Origin: Nostoc commune NIES-4072 | GTDB taxonomy: Bacteria > Cyanobacteriota > Cyanobacteriia > Cyanobacteriales > Nostocaceae | NCBI RefSeq assembly: GCF_003113895.1 | Contig: NZ_BDUD01000001.1 | Location: 7,072,559-7,136,558, forward strand | Reading direction: 5' to 3' | Length of the DNA: 64,000 bases | Part shown: piece by piece, positions 8,828 to 18,541 of the stretch | Position numbering within the stretch: position 1 is the stretch's first letter | How the letters are laid out: each line of letters opens with the position of its first letter | The notes under the pieces: model-generated | The model's database searches: none | Seen by the model: only the letters and a program-made list of their open reading frames with translations | Told to the model about the DNA's origin: nothing | Made by a program: the position numbers and the translations under genes

Positions 8828-9526
8828 TTACTCACATCGGTCAATTTCTCCCATTGTCTTTTGTTGCTGGAGATACCCGAGAACTTCTAATGTATCTACT
8901 TGGGGAAATTCTGTGTAAAAATTACTTACACTCCAAAAGGGTTCTGGTGTTTGCAAGACAATGGTGCGATCGCCCCACTGTTCTAACCAGGGTAGCAATG
9001 TTTGTGGTGCTACTGGAGTACATAGCCAAACTGCTGCTGGAGAAAGCGTTTTGAGAGCAGTTGCCGCTACCGCTATTGTCATACCTGTAGCAATGCCATC
9101 ATCAACTAAGATCAGCGTAGCATCCTCTGCATTCACCTGCGGACAAGCAGGAATTAATAGAGTCTCAAGAGACTTAGCAAGGTTTATCGCTTTATTTAAA
9201 GCTACTTCCCGCCACCGCGCATCATGTTTAAGGCGAGATAGCTTTTGATCAGTCCAAAGAACATTTCCAAAAGTAGTCACTGCACCAATTGCTAACTCTG
9301 GGTTTTCTGGATGGCTAATCTTTTTCGCCACAACAATTGTCAACGGACAATCCAAAAGACGTGCTATTGGTGCTGCTACTGGTACACCCCCTCTTGGCAA
9401 AGCATAAACAATTGGTACAGGCTTTACCCCAGAATCAATAGTTTGCTGAGTCAAAACATCATGAACAACTCGCGCCAATTCCTCACCCGCATGGGTGCGA
9501 TCGGCGAAAAGCGGGGTATATGACAT
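8828..9526 (-). CDS. Phosphoribosyltransferase-family protein
   Basis: The ~232-residue protein has a phosphoribosyltransferase fold. The PRPP-binding signature is ATLILVDDGIATGMTIAVA near residues 135-153, and the N-terminal loop contains ALPRGGVPVAAPIA. This subgroup (ComF/erythromycin-esterase-associated type) is often annotated only as a phosphoribosyltransferase; the substrate is unknown. I chose the ATG at 9526 (MSYTPLFADR) because this is where the family normally begins. The frame also opens five codons earlier at 9541. Confidence 0.75.
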   Translation of the reverse strand: MSYTPLFADRTHAGEELARVVHDVLTQQTIDSGVKPVPIVYALPRGGVPVAAPIARLLDCPLTIVVAKKISHPENPELAIGAVTTFGNVLWTDQKLSRLKHDARWREVALNKAINLAKSLETLLIPACPQVNAEDATLILVDDGIATGMTIAVAATALKTLSPAAVWLCTPVAPQTLLPWLEQWGDRTIVLQTPEPFWSVSNFYTEFPQVDTLEVLGYLQQQKTMGEIDRCE

Positions 9527-9718
9527 AGTTTCCCCCAGCATCTTAGGACGGCACTGCTTTTATGATGACTGAATTTTGTCTCAAATTAACTGATACAATA
9601 AGATTTGTATAAATAACTAAGTACTCAGCAAAAGTCTATTGATTCTGATAAATCTCCAACTAGAGCAGTATTTAACTCAGATAAAACAGATGGTGCTGAT
9701 GCCAAAATCCTAATTTTC

Positions 9719-10399
9719 ATGAGCAGCGAAACTCAACTCAGCCTCTTCGACGACTCAACCCTTAACCAACGAGAACTGATTCCTACAGACGCTAAAATTG
9801 CGATCGCTTCGGGAACTTATTCTGACATGACGGAGTTGGTACAACATTGCAATAGCTGCCATCGTTGTGCATTGGGAGACACTCGGACTCATGCTGTCGT
9901 CGGACGCGGTAATCTCAAAGCACCAATTATGGTTATAGGAGAAGCGCCTGGTCAAAATGAAGACGAAACTGGTTTACCATTTGTAGGCAGATCGGGGCAG
10001 TTGCTAGAGAAAATTCTGGCATCCGTGAATCTGACTACTGAGGATGATGTATACATTGCCAATATTAACAAATGTCGCCCACCAGATAATAGAGTTCCTA
10101 CACCTGTAGAAGTGGCGGCTTGTTTACCCTACTTACTAGAACAAATTCGTTTAGTTGACCCCAAAATAATCCTGTTAACAGGTGCAACTGCTGTCAAAGC
10201 CATCACAGGCGATAAGCGAGGGATTACGAAAATTCGCGGACAGTGGTTAGAGTGGGAAGGACGTTTATGTATGCCAATTTTTCATCCTTCCTACTTGCTA
10301 CGTAACCCTTCTAAAGAAAGAGGTGCGCCGAAGTGGTTGATGTGGCAGGATATCCAGGCAGTGCGTGCCAAGTTAGACGAAATCCAAAATAATAGCTAA
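9719..10399 (+). CDS. Family 4 uracil-DNA glycosylase
   Basis: The 226-residue protein belongs to the iron-sulfur uracil-DNA glycosylases, which remove uracil from DNA to start base-excision repair. The motif GEAPGQNEDETGLPFVGRSG near residues 82-101 and HPSYLLRNP near residue 187 are the active-site blocks. The 4Fe-4S cysteines are visible as CNSCHRC near residue 40, NKCRPP near residue 121 and ACLPYL near residue 137. The first ~25 residues are extra relative to the core. It starts at an ATG and stands alone between divergent or convergent neighbours. Confidence 0.88.
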   Translation: MSSETQLSLFDDSTLNQRELIPTDAKIAIASGTYSDMTELVQHCNSCHRCALGDTRTHAVVGRGNLKAPIMVIGEAPGQNEDETGLPFVGRSGQLLEKILASVNLTTEDDVYIANINKCRPPDNRVPTPVEVAACLPYLLEQIRLVDPKIILLTGATAVKAITGDKRGITKIRGQWLEWEGRLCMPIFHPSYLLRNPSKERGAPKWLMWQDIQAVRAKLDEIQNNS

Positions 10400-10486
10400 T
10401 TTGGTAAATTATTTTCACTCCAATTAAGCAATATTTCTCTCTTGATTGCTTTTAACAGCCAACAACGGAAGGATTTCCATCTTCAA

Positions 10487-10735
10487 TTATTCTTGAAATT
10501 TCACTCCTAAGTCAACATTTAGAACTGCTTCAATCTTACGGATGATTCCTTCTGTTGCAGGCGCTCTTAAGTTTTCAGCCTCTAATTGATACCAATAGGC
10601 GCGACTAATGCCAGCCTCTCGGCAAATTTGTGAGAGAGACCGTTCATCTCTCTCCCTTGCCTGTTTTATCCGCTTTCCAATATCTGGGAAGTCCTGCACC
10701 ACTTCCACTACTCGCTTAACTTGCACTACTGTCAT
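10487..10735 (-). CDS. XRE-family helix-turn-helix regulator
   Basis: This 82-residue protein is essentially one Cro/CI-type helix-turn-helix: IGKRIKQARERDERSLSQICREAGISRAYWYQLEAENLR, followed by IIRKIEAVLNVDLGV. The size and single domain fit small transcription regulators, including controller proteins of restriction-modification loci. It is transcribed away from the methylase-nuclease gene at 10968, with 230 bases between them. Direct control of that gene is a reasonable inference but is not shown by the sequence. Confidence 0.8.
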   Translation of the reverse strand: MTVVQVKRVVEVVQDFPDIGKRIKQARERDERSLSQICREAGISRAYWYQLEAENLRAPATEGIIRKIEAVLNVDLGVKFQE

Positions 10736-10967
10736 GGACTTAACTTCAAATTATGATTTTAGTGTAAGTTGCCTCAAGATAATTGACCACTGTCTACATA
10801 CAGTAGACGATAATAATTGTAAATTTAGGATTGCGACAAAATATGATAAAAACCTGTAAGGTAATCTTCAGAGTTTTGATCTAGTTCGATCCCAGCAATT
10901 ACTCTAACTAGCTTGCTAATAGTTTCGAGAATTTCAACCCATTAATAAGGTTTTATAATGTTTTGCC

Positions 10968-13900
10968 ATGTCTAAATTCTTGTCGAACAAACCTCTGCAC
11001 GATGTTAACTCTGTTGAAACTGCCTCGTCCAAGGAACTTCAACAACAGCTGAAGCTATTTTCAGAGAAGACAGGTTTTATGTCGTCAGATGTGTTCGACT
11101 TAAGAAGTATTCGCCTATTGGTATCTCGGCTTCATGATATTTTCCGTGACAATGATAGCCAGAGCAACATCATCAGCCGCTTTGACGAAATCACGAAACT
11201 GGTCTTCGCCAAAATTGTATCTGATAAAACTTACAACAGTGGAGCATCTACACCCTTTTCCCCCTCTGATCTTCCTCTAAATCCCTGCGTCGTCCGAAAA
11301 TACTATCAGCATCTTTCACACCAGCACAGCAACCTTATTCCAAAACGGTTTAGTGAGCTTCATTGCTCTGATAGTGCAATCATGAAATGTGTCTTAGCCC
11401 TTCAATCGTTCAATTTCACATCTACACAATTTGATGTGAAAGGATTAGCTTACGAAGAAATTGTTCGTAATACTTTTGACAAAAGCGATCATCAACAATT
11501 TTTCACCCCGCCTCATATTGTTGATTTTATTGTTTCCGCTTGTCAGCCTTATCTTAAAGGTGATATCTGTGATCCAGCATCTGGGACAGGTGGATTTCTC
11601 TCTAGCATTGCAAGGCATCAAATAAATTATTCATCCCTTACAAGTATTGAGATTGACGAGCGGCTCTCTTGGGTTTCGGGAATTAATATGCTTCTTCACG
11701 GAGCAAAAAACATTCGTACAGTGTTTCTTCCTGCTGGGGGGACTCTAGGTAATCAAGCCAATCAGTTCTTTTCATGCTTCGATGCGATAATCACTAACCC
11801 ACCATTTGGCAGCGATTTTACCGAGTCTGATGTTTTAGAAACATTTGAATTAGGAATAGGCAAATCATCTCGTCGGCGTGGAATTCTCTTTATTGAACGT
11901 TGCCATGCTCTTTTACGTAAAAACGGTATACTTGCTATAATTCTTGACGAAGGTGTTTTAAATTTGTCTCACGCAACTGATGTAAGACAGTTTATTATCA
12001 AAAACTTTGATCTAAAAGCTGTTATCAGTCTGCCTGAAACTGCATTCATGCCGTATGCTACCGTGAATGCCTCCATTTTGATAATGTCTAAAAAAATATT
12101 TGCTGAGAATAGCAAACTTTCAGTATTTTTTGCTAAAGCAGATAAAGTTGGACGTAAAACAAGCGGGGATGAAGACATTCGTTACGACGAGGATGGAAAA
12201 AGTTATCTTAATAGCGATCTTCCGTCTATATTAAATGCCTGGCACAAATACCTTAAAGAAGGTCGAGTTGATGAATCAGAAAACATCTATGTTGCTGATG
12301 TCTACTCTAACTTTGACAAAAAGACAAATGGGCATCGAATAGATTTCCAGTATCATCACCCATCTAGAAAAAAAAGCCAACAATTAATTGCTACTTCTAT
12401 TTATCCATTAAAACGTTTAGCCGATATTTGTACAGAAAGGAATGTCTCTATCTCTCCATGCAAAGAACTCTCTGGCGCAATTATTCGATATACAGGGTTG
12501 GCAAATATTGAATCAAATACTGGACAATTTGAACAAGTTCCAACTCCATCTGACTCATTAAAAAGCTCAGTCAAGATGTACCAACCTGGTGATATTATTT
12601 TTGCAAAAATGCGTCCTAACCTGCGAAAAGTTGCATTAATGAGCTTTGCAGAACCAGGTTTTGTATCGTCGGAATGTTCAGTTTTTGCTGCCAATAAAGC
12701 ATCTGATGGTACATATCTAATTGACCCTCTTATACTAAGCGTTTTACTTAGATCAGACTTTGTTTATGGGCAAATTATGCATTTGGTAGCAGGTATTGGC
12801 CGTCCAAGAATTAACTCAAAAGAATTGTTGCAAGTAATGATTCCGCTTCCACCTAAAGATGTTCAAGAGGAAATTCGCCGTCAGTATTTGAGTCAGCACC
12901 AAAAAGTAGAGAATCTCAAATCGGATATTGGAAGCTTTTTAGACCGCTCTCAATTAATGCTCACATCGTTAGTAAAAGAACTGGTTTGTTCTTTTATTGG
13001 AAGCCCAAAGATAACATCTTTTATGCCTATTGAGAATAAAGAAATGGCACTCACTGCTGAAAGCCTGAGAACCTTTCTAAGGGGGGAGTCCAACCCTTTA
13101 GATACATTGTCTTGGTTAACCGACTTATTCCTGCCAGAAGTTCTTAAAAGGCTGAATGAAACTGATGTTAGGCGTAGGCTTGGTATATATGCTGGCGAGA
13201 AAATTCCAGAAAATGAAAGAAACCTTACTGATGTACGCAATCGCGTGAGTCTAATCATCGAATATGAAGTAGCCCGTTTAGCAACTCGCATTCTTGAAGA
13301 TCACCAGATTGAAGATATTTTCTGGAGTTATGTTGTCGCTAACCGTTTCCCTGATTTAGAAGTTCGTACATCTTCAGGCTCTCGCGGTCTTCGGGTTGAG
13401 GTTAAATGCCTTCAAACCATTGCTGAAGAAAAATCTGCTAACTTTGATACTTTAAGAAAAGACATTCATTCTCTAACCGACTTTGTGATTGTTTTTGCTT
13501 GGGACTGGAGGTATGACCCTGAAGATGTCACCTGGGATCGAGCGCCCTTCATTCATCATGCGTATGCTTTTCATGCATCTTCACTTGCTTTACTGCGCGA
13601 CTGGTACTGGCTCAATTGTCCTCCTAATGATTTAGGTAATGGATTGCAAGGCTTTGACCTTAGATATGCTGTCAACTGCAAAGATGGCACATATAACGAG
13701 GAAGAGGGCAATTATGGTAAGCTTCTACGGATATGGCAAGAAGGCTTTAAATATGAACCACCTGAGTCGGATCTAGTTCACCGCACTATTGCAGACTATC
13801 TTGCCTTTAAAAATGGAGTGATCAAAGCAGGTTTAGATACTTTGGCTCATTTATTTCTACCTCAGCTTTCTGAATTTAATAAGGTTGTTGCTGTCCTCCA

Positions 13901-14114
13901 CGAGAATGAGCGAGTTGGTTGGCAATCAGGTGAGGTTTGCTTCTTATTAAGCTCTGCTGTTTCAACAAAGAAAAAACAAAATTTAGTTCTTAGCCAGCTA
14001 ACAGTCAGCAAAGTTTACTTATTTACAGATAAATATGCTTGGAGAGAATTTGAGTATAAAAAAGGAAAATTGACATTGAAGCGAACGGGAAAAAAACCAA
14101 AGCGGCTTATTTAA
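10968..14114 (+). CDS. Single-chain restriction-modification-like protein (N6-methylase + target recognition + nuclease-like domain)
   Basis: The 1048-residue protein has an HsdM-like adenine methylase at about residues 150-400, with SAM motif I DPASGTGGFLSSI near residue 202 and the catalytic NPPF motif near residue 277. Residues ~475-660 resemble a type I specificity (HsdS) target-recognition domain (YPLKRLADICTERN, PGDIIFAKMRPNLRKVAL, RINSKELLQVMIPLPP). Residues ~740-900 contain EYEVARLATRILEDH and LEVRTSSGSRGLRVEVKCLQ, a PD-(D/E)XK-like E-x-K core similar to DUF3883-type domains. Methylation, recognition and a putative nuclease are thus in one chain, like type IIG/type I hybrids. No separate HsdR or HsdS lies beside it. 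AT-rich upstream; start ATG at 10968. Confidence 0.75.
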   Translation: MSKFLSNKPLHDVNSVETASSKELQQQLKLFSEKTGFMSSDVFDLRSIRLLVSRLHDIFRDNDSQSNIISRFDEITKLVFAKIVSDKTYNSGASTPFSPSDLPLNPCVVRKYYQHLSHQHSNLIPKRFSELHCSDSAIMKCVLALQSFNFTSTQFDVKGLAYEEIVRNTFDKSDHQQFFTPPHIVDFIVSACQPYLKGDICDPASGTGGFLSSIARHQINYSSLTSIEIDERLSWVSGINMLLHGAKNIRTVFLPAGGTLGNQANQFFSCFDAIITNPPFGSDFTESDVLETFELGIGKSSRRRGILFIERCHALLRKNGILAIILDEGVLNLSHATDVRQFIIKNFDLKAVISLPETAFMPYATVNASILIMSKKIFAENSKLSVFFAKADKVGRKTSGDEDIRYDEDGKSYLNSDLPSILNAWHKYLKEGRVDESENIYVADVYSNFDKKTNGHRIDFQYHHPSRKKSQQLIATSIYPLKRLADICTERNVSISPCKELSGAIIRYTGLANIESNTGQFEQVPTPSDSLKSSVKMYQPGDIIFAKMRPNLRKVALMSFAEPGFVSSECSVFAANKASDGTYLIDPLILSVLLRSDFVYGQIMHLVAGIGRPRINSKELLQVMIPLPPKDVQEEIRRQYLSQHQKVENLKSDIGSFLDRSQLMLTSLVKELVCSFIGSPKITSFMPIENKEMALTAESLRTFLRGESNPLDTLSWLTDLFLPEVLKRLNETDVRRRLGIYAGEKIPENERNLTDVRNRVSLIIEYEVARLATRILEDHQIEDIFWSYVVANRFPDLEVRTSSGSRGLRVEVKCLQTIAEEKSANFDTLRKDIHSLTDFVIVFAWDWRYDPEDVTWDRAPFIHHAYAFHASSLALLRDWYWLNCPPNDLGNGLQGFDLRYAVNCKDGTYNEEEGNYGKLLRIWQEGFKYEPPESDLVHRTIADYLAFKNGVIKAGLDTLAHLFLPQLSEFNKVVAVLHENERVGWQSGEVCFLLSSAVSTKKKQNLVLSQLTVSKVYLFTDKYAWREFEYKKGKLTLKRTGKKPKRLI

Positions 14115-14526
14115 GCGAATCTAACTCCGTAGGATCTGACTCAGTAGAATCAAGTTCAGCTGATTCAGGTTCAGCTGGGTCAAGCCGGAAATTAACAACT
14201 GATTGACAGAATTGAAATACCCACTCGTTGAACTCCAAGCCTGAACAATGATTCATGAAGAGGGTTATCTGTTCTACAGGTAATATAGTAACTAACGTTT
14301 TCTCAAAGTTGTATAACTCGCATTTGCTTAAATCGCTGTCTGTTGGCAGGACATGAAAGAAGTACCCGCCTCGATTAGTGTGTCCCTCTGTACTACGAAT
14401 GCAGATACTAGCTCCCTTTTGTCGCTCCCTCAAAATGTTTGAAACTTGGTCTACAGAAACTGGAGTATCCGTATCCATGCTGACTAAAGGAGGAAAGGGA
14501 ATATCTTCAAACTTCTTCTTTGGCAT
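14107..14526 (-). CDS. Hypothetical protein convergent with the restriction-modification gene
   Basis: A 139-residue soluble protein with no family I recognise. The middle part (ICIRSTEGHTNRGGYFFHVLPTDSDLSKCELYNFEKTLVTILPVEQI) looks folded. The C-terminal ~25 residues are an acidic low-complexity tail of repeated S-A/T-E-L-D-S units. Its last 8 bases overlap the end of the methylase-nuclease gene on the other strand. It may belong to the same island, as an accessory or regulatory partner, but only the position suggests it. Confidence 0.6.
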   Translation of the reverse strand: MPKKKFEDIPFPPLVSMDTDTPVSVDQVSNILRERQKGASICIRSTEGHTNRGGYFFHVLPTDSDLSKCELYNFEKTLVTILPVEQITLFMNHCSGLEFNEWVFQFCQSVVNFRLDPAEPESAELDSTESDPTELDSLK

Positions 14527-14618
14527 CTAAATTATTTGTCTAATTAGGTCTGTCTAAATAAGTGGATATTCTCTTAGAAGAAATAACCTGAAAATTTTGC
14601 GCTCTGCTAGGATTTAAA

Positions 14619-16955
14619 TTACTTAGCAGTCTTTTTGATACCTTGCCATCTCTCTCGCAATCGCTTCAAGTTGGGAGCATGACCACCATAACGCCAACTA
14701 ACATAAGCTTGGCTAATCTCATCTATTACCTCAGCAGTTGCTGGGGCATGATGCTGATATGATCCTTTGGCATACTCTAAAGGTGTTTGTGCTGGATGTT
14801 TAGCTAAACCTTTTTGGGTTGTCCATTGCAGCATTTGTTGATAAAGGCTCTCCATTGCTGGCAATTTCTTTAACCATCGACGATTGCGCCACTCTCGCCA
14901 TTGTCCCCAACCCAGCCAACCGAAGAAAGCTGCTGTAGTTGCCAAGATTAAGCCAGTCAATACGCCAAACCAACCTTGAGAGAATAAAGCTAAAAACCAA
15001 GCGATCGCTCCAATCACCCACTTAAATATTGTCTCAAATACATTATTCAACAAACCTGTTACTGGAGAAGGCAGCCATCCAGCAACCCAATGCCACAACT
15101 GACGCAACACACTAAAAGTCTGAGTATCTTCCACTGATGGAGGTATCAGGGGATGATTGGGAATCGGGTCAAAGGCAAACCAGCCATATTTAGGAAAATA
15201 TACTTCCGTCATCGCATAAGCATCAGTATTACGGACAACATATAGCCCTGTAAATGGATTAAATTCTCCTGCACTAAACCCTGCTACCAACCGGGCTGGG
15301 ATGCCAATGGAACGCAACATTACCGTCAGAACTGTTGAGAAGTGGTCTGGATAACCACCTTTATATTTGAATAAAAAAGCTTCTACTAAGTCATCTTTTT
15401 CTCCCAAATAAGGCAAATCTAAGGGATTTTGGGGAAGAGAGTAGCGTTGCTTTAAATATTGAGCTAAGTAGAGAGCTTTTTCATAGACTGAATCTAGACT
15501 TTTAGAAGACTTTGCAACTCGTTCTTGATTATAGTTAGCAAGAATTTCTTCGGTACGTTGCCGGACAATTTCTGCAATTTCGGGAGGAATTTGCAGATAA
15601 TGCTGTTTAATATCTTGTGGATATTTAGTAGAAGCTTCACCCAATTTAGTACGATCGCGATATGGTACTTCAGACACTACTGTGTAAGTGAGTCCTTCTG
15701 ATAATTCCACAGGCGATCGCAATCCGTCTTCCTTATCAACCGCGATCATTGGTGTAGGAAAGTAAATCTCTTTGGGATAAGCCATCGCCGGAATTAGATT
15801 AGGCAAATCCGCCACCACTGTATAAGTTTGTACTATCTCTTGGGTTTTACCAGCGATCAAAGGTCGATTTAGGAAGATTTGGTAAGACCAAGGCGATCGC
15901 TTGATGGTTGTAACATCTTCATTACGGGAAACTTCCCATCCCTTACCCGTATAACGGTCAAATCCTAGAACTCGCCAAAAACCCTCAGCTTGCGATCGCA
16001 CCCGCATCACAATTTTAGGTTTCATCTCGCCCCGCAGGTTTTGGTTAATTTGGCTATTAAAACCGTAATAAAAGTTATTATCTACTTTACCTGGTTGACC
16101 AGTTTGATTTTGTCCCGTACCACTGCCTTGATTATCACCTTTACCTTGGCGGACATAACCGGGATTAATGATACTACGTCCGGTGAAATTACCTTTTATT
16201 GGAATCGCAGAACTTACAGGAAAGTTCCGTAACTGATAGCCAGGAAATCTGGGTAAAACAGCAAAAATTGCCAGTCCTAGACCGACAATTAGGAAGAAAT
16301 TCAGAATTAAAAATTTAAAATTAAGAGTTGAGGAATTCTTCTGATTGAATTTTCCCTTTTCAGTTTTTAATGGCTGTAAACCTAAACGGGAGCGATAATC
16401 TAATACTAAAGTTGGGAGAGCGATCGCTAAAAATAACAGCAGCACAGGTGCAAATGCTAAAGTCTGACTTAACGTTGCCGCCACACCCAATAAAATTAAT
16501 CCTATAACAATCGAATAGCCCAAATTTTTCCGGCGGGGTGTATCAAAGCTATGTAACACCTGGAGTTGAATTAATAACTCAGCCAAACCCAACCGTGTAT
16601 CATTCAACTCTCCCACTAATCGCCCAAAGAAAGCACCCAGTGCTACTAACATTCCGATGGCGATACAAAACTTAACTGCAACATTGCGATCGCGGCGGCG
16701 ATAGTAACTCCAAATCGCACCCAGTACACTCAGGGGTAATGCCCAAAAACTGAATGAAGTTTCAGCAGCGATATCCGTCGCCACAATTCCCAAAACAACC
16801 AACGCTAGCACCAGCACCCGCAAGGAAATTGAATCTTCCACTTCTATTAAAGGCGATCGCTGCGGATTTTGCCGCCAGAAATTACCTACAGGGACACGCC
16901 AAAACCGATTCATCCAGGATAAGTTAAGCATTTCGAGTCTAAGTATAAATGCCAC
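14619..16955 (-). CDS. Membrane transglutaminase-like (TgpA/DUF3488) protein, catalytic residues replaced
   Basis: The 778-residue protein has the architecture of TgpA-type proteins: several N-terminal membrane helices (LRVLVLALVVLGIVATDIA and following), a large extracytoplasmic part with a transglutaminase-core domain at about residues 480-610, then a further helix and a cytoplasmic tail. In active relatives the core reads GxCxHFA, DAHAW and a final Asp. Here the equivalents are GGYPDHFST (Cys to Pro) near residue 535 and DAYAM (His to Tyr) near residue 578; only the Asp of FAFDP remains. The enzyme is probably inactive and may act as a binding or scaffold protein in the envelope. Alternative starts are at 16931 and 16913. 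Confidence 0.8.
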   Translation of the reverse strand: MAFILRLEMLNLSWMNRFWRVPVGNFWRQNPQRSPLIEVEDSISLRVLVLALVVLGIVATDIAAETSFSFWALPLSVLGAIWSYYRRRDRNVAVKFCIAIGMLVALGAFFGRLVGELNDTRLGLAELLIQLQVLHSFDTPRRKNLGYSIVIGLILLGVAATLSQTLAFAPVLLLFLAIALPTLVLDYRSRLGLQPLKTEKGKFNQKNSSTLNFKFLILNFFLIVGLGLAIFAVLPRFPGYQLRNFPVSSAIPIKGNFTGRSIINPGYVRQGKGDNQGSGTGQNQTGQPGKVDNNFYYGFNSQINQNLRGEMKPKIVMRVRSQAEGFWRVLGFDRYTGKGWEVSRNEDVTTIKRSPWSYQIFLNRPLIAGKTQEIVQTYTVVADLPNLIPAMAYPKEIYFPTPMIAVDKEDGLRSPVELSEGLTYTVVSEVPYRDRTKLGEASTKYPQDIKQHYLQIPPEIAEIVRQRTEEILANYNQERVAKSSKSLDSVYEKALYLAQYLKQRYSLPQNPLDLPYLGEKDDLVEAFLFKYKGGYPDHFSTVLTVMLRSIGIPARLVAGFSAGEFNPFTGLYVVRNTDAYAMTEVYFPKYGWFAFDPIPNHPLIPPSVEDTQTFSVLRQLWHWVAGWLPSPVTGLLNNVFETIFKWVIGAIAWFLALFSQGWFGVLTGLILATTAAFFGWLGWGQWREWRNRRWLKKLPAMESLYQQMLQWTTQKGLAKHPAQTPLEYAKGSYQHHAPATAEVIDEISQAYVSWRYGGHAPNLKRLRERWQGIKKTAK

Positions 16956-17132
16956 GGAAACAATGCTTAGGACGAAACTGTTCGTCCTAATTTAAAGTAT
17001 TCCCGTTAGAAGAAGCTTTACTATCCTGCTTTGATGCATCTATACAGGTTTAGCGCCTATTTTATAAATTAAATTCCTCACAGGAGTTTTAAATGTTAAA
17101 AAATTTGATTACATGAATGAGATACAATCATA

Positions 17133-17212
17133 GCCCCCTCTCGAAGAGCGGGGAGGGGGTTGGGGGTGGGGTTCTTCGGCTTTAACTAAGTAATCAAACG
17201 AACATAATATGA
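17133..17212. repeat. Dispersed repeat, copy 2 (first copy at 3383)
   Basis: A C-rich block and its G-rich complement are followed by GGGGTGGGGTTCTTCGGC and a tail matching the element at 3383. It sits in the ~610-base gene-less stretch between the transglutaminase-like gene and patU. The rest of that gap (16956-17132 and 17213-17569) shows no gene or clear signal. Confidence 0.55.
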
Positions 17213-17569
17213 CGTTACCGCGAACTGTAACGCCAAGCGCGAACATAATTTTGTATAAAAAAACAATCCAACCGAATAAATTCTTGTGAAAAATTGGTGG
17301 CTTGGTAAAATACAGGCGAGCTAAAATCAGCACAACATAAGAAACTAACTCGTTCCCCAGGCTTTGCGAGTAAACAGTAGACTGACAATTACCTACAGAA
17401 AATCAATTATGGTGAGTTTACACCCACTGCTAACCTGTAACCGCAGTTTAAGTATAAGTAAGCACCCTGTTGCTAGTAGTATCTAGAGACAGAAAAAGCC
17501 CCAAGGCAACAGTTAGGCAATAGTTACCTTAAGATATTTGGCATTGCGTACTAGCGGTGGCAATTAAGG

Positions 17570-18541
17570 TTACACAGTGAGATTAATCACAAACAAAAGC
17601 GACTGTTCGTCTACTTCTGGAAACTCAACTTCCAGAGTATAAGTTGGGTTAAGTTGCTCGCAGCCTAACTCTACACTTAAGTATCCCGGAGTTGAAGATG
17701 TTGCCATTGCTAAAGTTCCACTTTTGCGAAGTGTCAAAGTTCCTTTAATAGGTAACTCAGCTTCAACAAGTAACTTCGTAATACCTACAGACTGATACTC
17801 TACTTTGATATTCAAATTACCGACAGTCGTTAGCCATTGTCTTTCCACCACTGGACTAGCTGCTGAAAGTGGTAGAGTCAGATTTTCCAGCAGTTGTTTA
17901 GCTGCCAGCAACGACAAAGCCATTTGTTGACGCGGTTGTAAATCTGAATAATCGCTCTGAATATTGGGCATATCCAAAGTACTTACAGATCGATAGGTGC
18001 TTCTTAGCACCAATCCCGCGATATCGTTTAATGCTTGAGACTCGTTGGGAAAAAAGTTCTCCACCACTTGAACTAATTTTGCTCCCAGAGGTACTGAAGA
18101 TGTCACCATTGATTGACATTTTTCCAGCAATTGCTGAAAAACTTTCTCCGGTAAAGGACGCGGCAGGTTCAACTTTGACTGTTGTACCATCCACCCCCAG
18201 CTAGGAACGAGCGTCATTGAAGGCTCATCAACACAATCGGGATAGTCGATTAATTGTGTTTCCCAAGGAAATAAAGGTGGGTGGTCTTGGGCTTGGATTT
18301 GTAAGCGATGCTTAAGGACAGCTTGGAAACGATCTTGCACAGTAGGAATTTCTCCCAATTGAAAGGTCTGGGGCGTTCCTCCCAATTTTGGCTCACTGCT
18401 TTTTGAAGCAGTGGCTTCATTGTGGAGGTTTTTTACCCCGTCATTTTCCTGACATTCTACAGATTGGTCGGTATTTTTGACATTATCTGTCAATAACCAA
18501 CCGAGACACTGAGATTGTAAGGATTCTGAGTCACTATTCAT
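17570..18541 (-). CDS. patU: PatU-like heterocyst pattern protein
   Basis: The 323-residue protein follows hetZ and overlaps it, the arrangement known for patU in heterocystous cyanobacteria. In Anabaena PCC 7120 patU is, as I recall, split into two genes (patU5 and patU3), whereas here it is one uninterrupted frame as in Nostoc punctiforme. The N-terminal ~75 residues are polar and probably disordered. The remainder (FPWETQLIDYPDC, LRPRQQ-like helices, and a beta-rich C-terminus from VERQWLTTVGNLNIKVEYQ) looks folded. I chose the ATG at 18541, which overlaps the hetZ stop as ATGAATAG; an in-frame ATG at 18553 also exists. Identification rests on context plus family resemblance. Confidence 0.75.
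   Translation of the reverse strand: MNSDSESLQSQCLGWLLTDNVKNTDQSVECQENDGVKNLHNEATASKSSEPKLGGTPQTFQLGEIPTVQDRFQAVLKHRLQIQAQDHPPLFPWETQLIDYPDCVDEPSMTLVPSWGWMVQQSKLNLPRPLPEKVFQQLLEKCQSMVTSSVPLGAKLVQVVENFFPNESQALNDIAGLVLRSTYRSVSTLDMPNIQSDYSDLQPRQQMALSLLAAKQLLENLTLPLSAASPVVERQWLTTVGNLNIKVEYQSVGITKLLVEAELPIKGTLTLRKSGTLAMATSSTPGYLSVELGCEQLNPTYTLEVEFPEVDEQSLLFVINLTV

Noticed and set aside
10880..10900. GTTCGATCCC resembling a tRNA T-loop
   Set aside because: No matching acceptor stem, anticodon arm or D-arm could be drawn around it. I found no convincing tRNA gene anywhere in the window.
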